Of a DNA stretch of 64,000 bases, positions 58,734 through 64,000 are shown piece by piece (within the stretch, counting starts at the first letter, position 1; every line of letters begins with the position of its first letter). The stretch comes from Glaciecola nitratireducens FR1064 (GTDB taxonomy: Bacteria; Pseudomonadota; Gammaproteobacteria; Enterobacterales; Alteromonadaceae). The stretch covers positions 2,976,001 through 3,040,000 of the forward strand of contig NC_016041.1 of NCBI RefSeq assembly GCF_000226565.1, read 5' to 3'. Position numbers and translations under genes: made by a program. The notes beneath the pieces are model-generated. The model was not told the DNA's origin. It searched no databases and saw only the letters and a list, made by a program, of their open reading frames with translations.

Positions 58734-59312
58734 ATGAAGAGCTTAAATATGCTGGAAAATAATTTGGAGAACCACTTGCTGATAGCGATGCCCTCATTAG
58801 AGGACGGTTTCTTCGAGCGCACCGTCATCTATGTTTGCGAGCATACGAAAGAGGGCGCGATGGGTATCGTTATTAATCTCGCTTCAACCATGACGTTTCG
58901 TGAACTTATATCGCAAACTGATGAACACGCTATTGTTGAAGAAAAAAAGAGTGAACAAATTGTGCTTTGTGGCGGCCCTGTCCATCAGGACAGAGGTTTT
59001 GTGCTGCACGAAGCTCAAGAGGGTTGGAGCTCAAGCGTTGCCCTAACGCCAGCATTAATGGTAACGACTTCAAAAGATATCTTAACGGTATTAGGCAATG
59101 ATTTAGGCCCTAACAAAGCGCTGATTGCACTTGGTCATGCAGGGTGGGAAGCGGGACAACTTGAACAAGAACTGCAGGAAAATGCCTGGCTAACCGTAGA
59201 AGCTGATGATGACTTATTGTTCAACACACCTATTCATGCAAAATGGCAAGCCGCAGTCAACAAACTAGGTGTTGATGTTTGGCAATTGACTCAAGATGTT
59301 GGCCATGCGTAG
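58734..59312 (+). CDS. yqgE: YqgE/AlgH family protein
   Basis: A 192-residue member of the UPF0301/AlgH family. The core begins HLLIAMPSLEDGFFERTVIYVCEHTKEG (motifs LLIAMPSL and VIYVCEH), with GMGI-like GAMGIVIN, LCGGPV and LIALGHAGWEAGQLEQEL. Its biochemical role is unclear; AlgH was linked to alginate gene expression in Pseudomonas. It sits between gshB and ruvX as in many gammaproteobacteria. A start six codons in (MLENN) is also possible. Confidence 0.93.
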   Translation: MKSLNMLENNLENHLLIAMPSLEDGFFERTVIYVCEHTKEGAMGIVINLASTMTFRELISQTDEHAIVEEKKSEQIVLCGGPVHQDRGFVLHEAQEGWSSSVALTPALMVTTSKDILTVLGNDLGPNKALIALGHAGWEAGQLEQELQENAWLTVEADDDLLFNTPIHAKWQAAVNKLGVDVWQLTQDVGHA

Positions 59313-59732
59313 ATGAAAAACTTTACCACTATTGCCTTTGATTACGGTGTTAAAAGCATTGGTGTGGCAGTAGGACAAAAAATTACTGGCACTGCGTCCC
59401 CTCTGTCAGCGCTAAAAGCAAATGATGGCATTCCAAACTGGCAAACAATCGCCGATGTTTTTGCTGAATGGCAACCCGACAACCTGCTTGTTGGCTTACC
59501 TTTAAACATGGATGGTAGCGAGCAGGAGATTACGCAGCGCGCTCGAAAATTTGCTAATCGTTTACATGGTAGATTTGGTCTTACTGTGCATACACACGAT
59601 GAGCGCCTGAGTACGGTTGATGCAAAAGCGCGCTTATTTGAATTAGGCGGTTTTAAGAAATTGACTAAAGAGAAAGTAGACAGCGTTTCAGCCTGCTTGA
59701 TATTTGAAAGTTGGGTTAGCGAACAGTATTGA
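59313..59732 (+). CDS. ruvX: RuvX/YqgF family RNase H-fold nuclease
   Basis: A putative Holliday junction resolvase also linked to pre-16S rRNA 5' end processing. The 139 residues match E. coli YqgF (138). Catalytic-type residues are in [37 protein letters not shown] and a C-terminal [13 protein letters not shown]. It begins directly after the yqgE stop, with no gap. Confidence 0.95.
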   Translation: MKNFTTIAFDYGVKSIGVAVGQKITGTASPLSALKANDGIPNWQTIADVFAEWQPDNLLVGLPLNMDGSEQEITQRARKFANRLHGRFGLTVHTHDERLSTVDAKARLFELGGFKKLTKEKVDSVSACLIFESWVSEQY

Positions 59733-59763
59733 AGCTCTTACTGCAAGCGATACCGCGCTTGTT

Positions 59764-61908
59764 TTAGATGCTGATTGAATTTACCTGATTACGCCCTTGA
59801 TCCTTACTTAAATACAATTGTTGATCCGCCAAAGAAATAAGCTCAATCATCTCCTTAGAAAAATCATTCTCAACCCGAACCACACCGCAGCTAACCGTTA
59901 ATTGGATATCACAATCATTGTGGCTTATTACATGTTCAGATACCGTTTGCGCAATCGATTTTATATGCTCAATATGTTCACCAGGTTTATCACTAGCAAA
60001 AAATAATACAAATTCTTCCCCGCCGTATCTGGCGACAATATCAGTATCGCGGCGACACATACTAGCAATAATATTAGCAATATTTACAAGGCATTGATCA
60101 CCGGCATTGTGGCCATGTGTATCGTTAACATTCTTAAAATAATCGATATCGATAAGCGTCAAAGTAAATGATTTTTTATTACGCCGACAATACATGTATG
60201 CCTCATGCGCGAGGGTATCAAAAGCACCTCGATTGAATAAACCCGTTAATGAATCTGTCCTTGAAACTCTTAAAAGCTCTGAGTTTAAACTAAGCAGCTC
60301 TTTTGTTTTTTCTTCAACCTGCTTTTTTAGTTCCTTTTGAAAATCCATTGTAAGTTTCTGAGCATTAATGACACTCTCGGTTACGAGAAACATTTCTTGG
60401 CTTACTTTAGCCTCTGCAATCAGCTTATCCGGCAGCTTCTTTCCTTTAATAAAAGCCTCAAGATTGCGTAAGGGTCGAACGATATTCGATGCCAAGCCTC
60501 TCGACAATATGGCAATTAATATAATACTTTGAACAAAAATCATGATCATGAATATAAAATACATATTCGTGTCTTTGAAAATTCGCCGAGGTTCTGTCAG
60601 CGTGTATATTTTCCATCCCGCTGGGCTTAGCAGAGAACGGTATAGGTAGTCCTTTTCAGAAACTATCATTTTAGGTAGGAGAAATGTATTAGCCGCATCA
60701 TCTTGATTTTTTTGAAACGCATCAAGTTTTTGTAAATCTAATCTTGGAGAGCTATAAATAATAGAGTCCATAGCATCCGTAACAATAACGGCTATTTGAC
60801 TATTTTGAACCGCATTAATGACACTTTGATCAACAAGGCGATCAATCTTAATCGCAGCCTGAACCAATCCTTCAAAGCCCCTCTCTGATAGGATTGGTGC
60901 TGTAATGGCAACAATATCTAGCGATCCAAGGCCCCTACCTCTTATTGCTTCTGATATGATCGGAATTTTGCGCTCTTTCGTTTGCTGAAAATACGCTCGA
61001 AAAGCAATATTAAGCTGCGACAGGTTAGGTAATTTTGCTGCATATTGAGCAGGCGCAGCAAGGAGTATACCCCCAGCTTCATCAGTGACGATCATACTCT
61101 CTATATCAGCGCTCGCGTTTGCGACTGTATCAAGGATATTAGCGTGATTTTGAATGTTTTTTTCGTTGAGTAACAAAGCTGCAGTTGACGTTAAGGCATG
61201 GACTTTGTCGTCTAGCAATACAGTAGAGCTCCTGTTTAGCTCCTCTAACGCATTATCTAGTTCTAAACTAAGTGAAATCTGACTGTCATGTGTTGAGCGC
61301 CAAATAAGAAACAATAGAACCACAAAAAACGGCAGCATAACGCTGACAAGATTAAACTCCAATACTACCTTTGAAAACTTGGGCAAAACAGGGTTCTGCC
61401 TGAACTGGCTACTCACCGGAAGCAACCAGTAAACCAAAATAGCGAACATTCCGCTAATAAGGCCGCTGAGCACGAAGGGCAAGGCAATAAAAACAGAAAT
61501 TTGGTAGCTTAGCGATAAATTGGAATCTACTATCATACTGGCTATAGGTAAGCCAATGAGCAGCCAGAACAGCAGCAGTGCGGTTAAGAAACGTATTTGA
61601 ACATAAAGTAGTAACGCGATCGCAAAAAACTGCACGCCATGCAACCAAGCTATACTTGAAGCACCATCAAAGATCACAAGGGGAGCCAAGCTTGCTGACA
61701 GTACCAACAGGGCGACATGAAAAGGCAGGGCCAGCAGACTTAGAAGAACAAACGCGCTGCCGAAATATATAGGAATATCACCCACTATATTGACGACAAA
61801 GAAGGCATTAAAAATAAAAGCGAAAGTACCTAAAGACGCTCCAATAATATATATAAACCGCTTATTGACAACTTGCGTGTTGATACTGCTAAAATCAATT
61901 TTTTTCAT
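59764..61908 (-). CDS. Membrane-bound diguanylate cyclase (GGDEF)
   Basis: Predicted to make cyclic di-GMP in response to an envelope signal. The 714 residues have an N-terminal cluster of about five or six membrane helices (1-205), an extracytoplasmic sensor of dCache-like size (about 215-450), another membrane helix (about 455-475), a linker with coiled-coil potential, and a C-terminal GGDEF domain (about 545-714). The active site is GGEEF and the inhibitory I-site RDTD lies five residues before it, so both synthesis and product inhibition are likely. It converges on ruvX. Confidence 0.92.
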   Translation of the reverse strand: MKKIDFSSINTQVVNKRFIYIIGASLGTFAFIFNAFFVVNIVGDIPIYFGSAFVLLSLLALPFHVALLVLSASLAPLVIFDGASSIAWLHGVQFFAIALLLYVQIRFLTALLLFWLLIGLPIASMIVDSNLSLSYQISVFIALPFVLSGLISGMFAILVYWLLPVSSQFRQNPVLPKFSKVVLEFNLVSVMLPFFVVLLFLIWRSTHDSQISLSLELDNALEELNRSSTVLLDDKVHALTSTAALLLNEKNIQNHANILDTVANASADIESMIVTDEAGGILLAAPAQYAAKLPNLSQLNIAFRAYFQQTKERKIPIISEAIRGRGLGSLDIVAITAPILSERGFEGLVQAAIKIDRLVDQSVINAVQNSQIAVIVTDAMDSIIYSSPRLDLQKLDAFQKNQDDAANTFLLPKMIVSEKDYLYRSLLSPAGWKIYTLTEPRRIFKDTNMYFIFMIMIFVQSIILIAILSRGLASNIVRPLRNLEAFIKGKKLPDKLIAEAKVSQEMFLVTESVINAQKLTMDFQKELKKQVEEKTKELLSLNSELLRVSRTDSLTGLFNRGAFDTLAHEAYMYCRRNKKSFTLTLIDIDYFKNVNDTHGHNAGDQCLVNIANIIASMCRRDTDIVARYGGEEFVLFFASDKPGEHIEHIKSIAQTVSEHVISHNDCDIQLTVSCGVVRVENDFSKEMIELISLADQQLYLSKDQGRNQVNSISI

Positions 61909-62031
61909 GGTAAAAATATATACCCAGTAGCGCTGTTGAACAAGCTTTTAATCAACAATGAGTAAAAGCTTTTCAATAATAATTATTATCTTAAATACGC
62001 AAACATTAAGAAATATTCCGTCCCGAGGTAG

Positions 62032-62367
62032 CTATTTTTCAGCGCTAATTCTGGGGTTTTGGCATTGCCAACAAATTGCAAATTGATATTCATTCATCTG
62101 TCCACAATGCAAGCAAGCCCAATCATTTTTATTATCAGGGCTTATTTCGGCTTGCTCTTCGTAAAAACGTTTTAGGACTCTTTGCGCTTTCGGTTGCCAT
62201 TCGTCATCCTGAAGCCAAATTTCTGGTTCAGAATCCATCGGTGGTATTTCACCAATAGCGCCTTGAACTAGCTCATTTTTAACAAAACAGGGAATACCAG
62301 CCTCATCTAAAATACTTTTTACTTGGTAAACATGAAATCTGTCATGATGGCAAAAAAATCGCTGCAT
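62032..62367 (-). CDS. DUF2007 domain protein with RanBP2-like zinc finger
   Basis: A 111-residue cytoplasmic protein. The N-terminal part (about 1-70) resembles DUF2007 putative signal-transducing proteins (FHVYQVKSILDEAGIPCFVKNE, motifs YQVKSILDEAGI and PCFVKNE). The C-terminal part has W83, C85, C88, N92, C99 and C102 in the spacing W-x-C-x2-C-x3-N-x6-C-x2-C, the RanBP2-type zinc finger pattern. Function is unknown; zinc binding is inferred. It is upstream of the diguanylate cyclase in the same direction, 123 bases away. Confidence 0.8.
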   Translation of the reverse strand: MQRFFCHHDRFHVYQVKSILDEAGIPCFVKNELVQGAIGEIPPMDSEPEIWLQDDEWQPKAQRVLKRFYEEQAEISPDNKNDWACLHCGQMNEYQFAICWQCQNPRISAEK

Positions 62368-62663
62368 TGAATCTCCTTTTACAGATTATTATTATTTTTA
62401 CTCTTGTCTAAAACCGACTGTAACGCAGGCTAAATAGTGCATTTCGAAATAAACCTCTAAAAAAATAAGTAGTGCGTTCACACCGTTTTGACTCAAGTTA
62501 TCAAGCGAACAGCCAATCCAAAAAAAGCGATTAGAATGATTTGTTTTTATCGTTTTTAATGATAGCCAATTCATCTTACTCTGCAGTTATGAAAGACGCT
62601 CGCGGTAAAGCACTTAAGTGCAACTCCCGCCAACTAAACTAATATTCAAACAAGGAAAACACA

Positions 62664-62813
62664 ATGTACGATATCATCATACAACTAAACAAGCGCCTGC
62701 TGCTGATCAGACAAAAAGAGACTGTTCAAGTGTGCAATTTCAAGGATAATTATTACGGTGATCAATATTGCTGCACTGTGGAGCAGATAAAATTAAACAA
62801 CAAGCCCCGCTGA
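62664..62813 (+). CDS. Possible 49-residue small protein
   Basis: An ATG at 62664 with AAGGA six bases upstream opens a 49-codon frame (MYDIIIQLNKRLLLIRQ...) ending at TGA 62811-62813. It has three cysteines (one single, one CC pair), no membrane segment and a basic end. Its stop codon falls inside the hairpin at 62801-62825. I recognise no family. The good ribosome site is its main support. Confidence 0.4.
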   Translation: MYDIIIQLNKRLLLIRQKETVQVCNFKDNYYGDQYCCTVEQIKLNNKPR

Positions 62814-62825
62814 TAGCGGGGCTTG
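62801..62825 (-). terminator. Terminator hairpin after pilU
   Basis: A perfect ten-base stem CAAGCCCCGC/GCGGGGCTTG has a five-base loop. The minus-strand side is followed by the T-rich TTGTTTAATTTTATC. It lies 39 bases after the pilU stop. On the plus strand it would lack a T run. Confidence 0.75.
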
Positions 62826-62863
62826 GTAGACAAACTAAGAAGTGAAGACTAGCAACATTCCCA

Positions 62864-63979
62864 TTAGCCCATATCGAATGATACGTTCGACAAGCTGCCC
62901 AAACCGGTGCCCTCCTGACTATCTAACTTAATCATTAAGCGTAAATCATTCGGTGAGTCAGCATTATGCATCGCTTGCTCTTCGGAAATACGATTTTCTT
63001 TAAACAGCTCATACAAAGCCATGTCAAAGCTCTGCATCCCCTGCTCTTTGCCTTTCATCATCGCTTCTTTAAGCATGCCTATCTCATTGCGCTGAATTAA
63101 ATCTGACACTAGCGGCGAATTCAAAAGGATCTCTATTGCAGCAACTCGACCTTTACCATCGATAGTGGGGACCAATTGCTGAGCAACAATAGCACGAATA
63201 TTTTGACTTAAATCGAAACGCAGCTTCTGATGCAGGTTTTGTGGAGCTAAATGCATGATGCGCTCAATTGCTTGGTTCGCATTATTCGCATGCAGTGTCG
63301 CGACGCATAAATGACCCGTGTCAGCGAAAGACATTGCATACTCCATGGTCTCCATAGAGCGAATTTCACCAATCAAAATAACATCAGGTGCCTGACGCAA
63401 TGAGCTCTTCAACGCGTCATCAAATGTATGCGTGTCGATGCCTACTTCACGCTGAGTAACCACGCAGTTATTGTGTTCATGCACAAACTCAATTGGGTCC
63501 TCAATGGTCAGGATATGCCCATGAGAGTGCTGGTTTCGATGCCCGATGAGTGCTGCTAGAGAGGTAGATTTGCCGGTGCCTGTGCCGCCCACGAACAACA
63601 CCAAGCCCTTTTTAGACATGATGATGTCTTTCAATACAGGTGGTAAACCTAAATCGTCTGCATTTGGAATTTGTGTCACGATGCGGCGAATAACCATTCC
63701 CGCTTGATCTCGCTGCCAAAAAGCACTGCACCTGAAACGACCAATGCCGTCTATCGAAATAGCAAAATTACACTCTTTGTCATCAGCAAAGCTCTTTTTT
63801 TGCTTTTCATTCATTGTATCGTGAACCAGCTCCAGCGCCTCTTGCTCAGTTAAATTCATCGTCGTTAGCGGTGTCATGCGTCCGTTAATTTTAGCACTGA
63901 CTGGCATGCCTACCGTAATGAATAAATCTGATGCACTGTGCACCACCATGTCTTGTAAATACTGATGTAAACCTAACAT
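62864..63979 (-). CDS. pilU: Type IV pilus retraction ATPase PilU
   Basis: A PilT/PilU family hexameric ATPase that helps retract type IV pili. The 371 residues have Walker A GGTGTGKST with K137, the Asp box ILTIEDPIEFVHEH, Walker B DVILIGEIRSMETM and the His box HLCVATLHANNANQAIERI. Length, the sequence of the C-terminal end (SPNDLRLMIKLD) and the lack of the PilT AIRNLIRE-type motif favour PilU over PilT. PilT would be expected just upstream, beyond the window edge. Confidence 0.9.
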   Translation of the reverse strand: MLGLHQYLQDMVVHSASDLFITVGMPVSAKINGRMTPLTTMNLTEQEALELVHDTMNEKQKKSFADDKECNFAISIDGIGRFRCSAFWQRDQAGMVIRRIVTQIPNADDLGLPPVLKDIIMSKKGLVLFVGGTGTGKSTSLAALIGHRNQHSHGHILTIEDPIEFVHEHNNCVVTQREVGIDTHTFDDALKSSLRQAPDVILIGEIRSMETMEYAMSFADTGHLCVATLHANNANQAIERIMHLAPQNLHQKLRFDLSQNIRAIVAQQLVPTIDGKGRVAAIEILLNSPLVSDLIQRNEIGMLKEAMMKGKEQGMQSFDMALYELFKENRISEEQAMHNADSPNDLRLMIKLDSQEGTGLGSLSNVSFDMG

Positions 63980-64000
63980 ACTTGATCCTCTGAGCTATTT

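Noticed and set aside
1-64000. tRNA, rRNA, CRISPR arrays, prophage or complete insertion sequences
   Set aside because: No recognisable tRNA or rRNA sequence, no regular spacer-repeat pattern, and no transposase, integrase or phage structural genes were found by reading.

Overview
The window is a continuous stretch of a gammaproteobacterial chromosome, most likely from the order Alteromonadales (Glaciecola/Paraglaciecola/Alteromonas-like). I infer this from protein style, moderate GC, E. coli-like local synteny and a PEP-CTERM-type two-component system; no rRNA is present to confirm it. I saw no tRNA, rRNA, CRISPR array, prophage or complete insertion sequence.

Region 1 (1-21230, all minus strand) is the complete division and cell wall (dcw) cluster. 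It reads mraZ-rsmH-ftsL-ftsI-murE-murF-mraY-murD-ftsW-murG-murC-ddl-ftsQ-ftsA-ftsZ-lpxC, then an M23 peptidase and the 5' part of secA, which is cut by the window edge. Many junctions overlap by 1-14 bases. A sigma-70-like promoter and a set of TGG repeats at 10-base spacing lie upstream of mraZ and look like a MraZ autoregulatory operator.

Region 2 (21300-34940) is accessory. It holds a SapC-family protein, an M19 dipeptidase lipoprotein, a small RRM RNA-binding protein, a HEAT-repeat protein, an alpha/beta hydrolase, a peroxiredoxin-glutaredoxin fusion, an orphan ParA, and a tightly coupled KAS III-PrsK-PrsR operon. An intergenic repeat block (43-base tandem units plus a perfect 28-bp inverted repeat) follows, then a choice-of-anchor I type lipoprotein with a collagen-like linker and a Pho-box-like site upstream.

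Region 3 (35140-47210) is a phosphate and polyphosphate locus: pit with oxyR downstream, phoU-pstB-pstA-pstC without pstS, a gcvR-like ACT protein, ppk1 and ppx. Together they import phosphate, signal its level and store it as polyphosphate.

Region 4 (47300-55980) carries central carbon and C1 genes: class I fructose-bisphosphate aldolase, pgk, epd and tkt (minus), then divergent metK and an M48 lipoprotein (plus), then mscS. metK has a convincing triple MetJ box over its predicted transcription start, which implies a leader of about 230 nt. The order resembles the E. coli mscS-fbaA-pgk-epd-tktA-loiP-metK neighbourhood, but the aldolase is class I.

Region 5 (56500-63980) has a small membrane protein, rsmE-gshB-yqgE-ruvX, a membrane diguanylate cyclase, a DUF2007 protein with a RanBP2-like zinc finger, a possible 49-residue ORF, and pilU.

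Most genes are ordinary housekeeping genes. I found no clear new defence or biosynthetic system. The best leads are the repeat block at 32.7-32.9 kb, the Pho-box-linked lipoprotein, the KAS III-PrsKR operon, the MetJ-controlled long metK leader and the zinc-finger DUF2007 protein.
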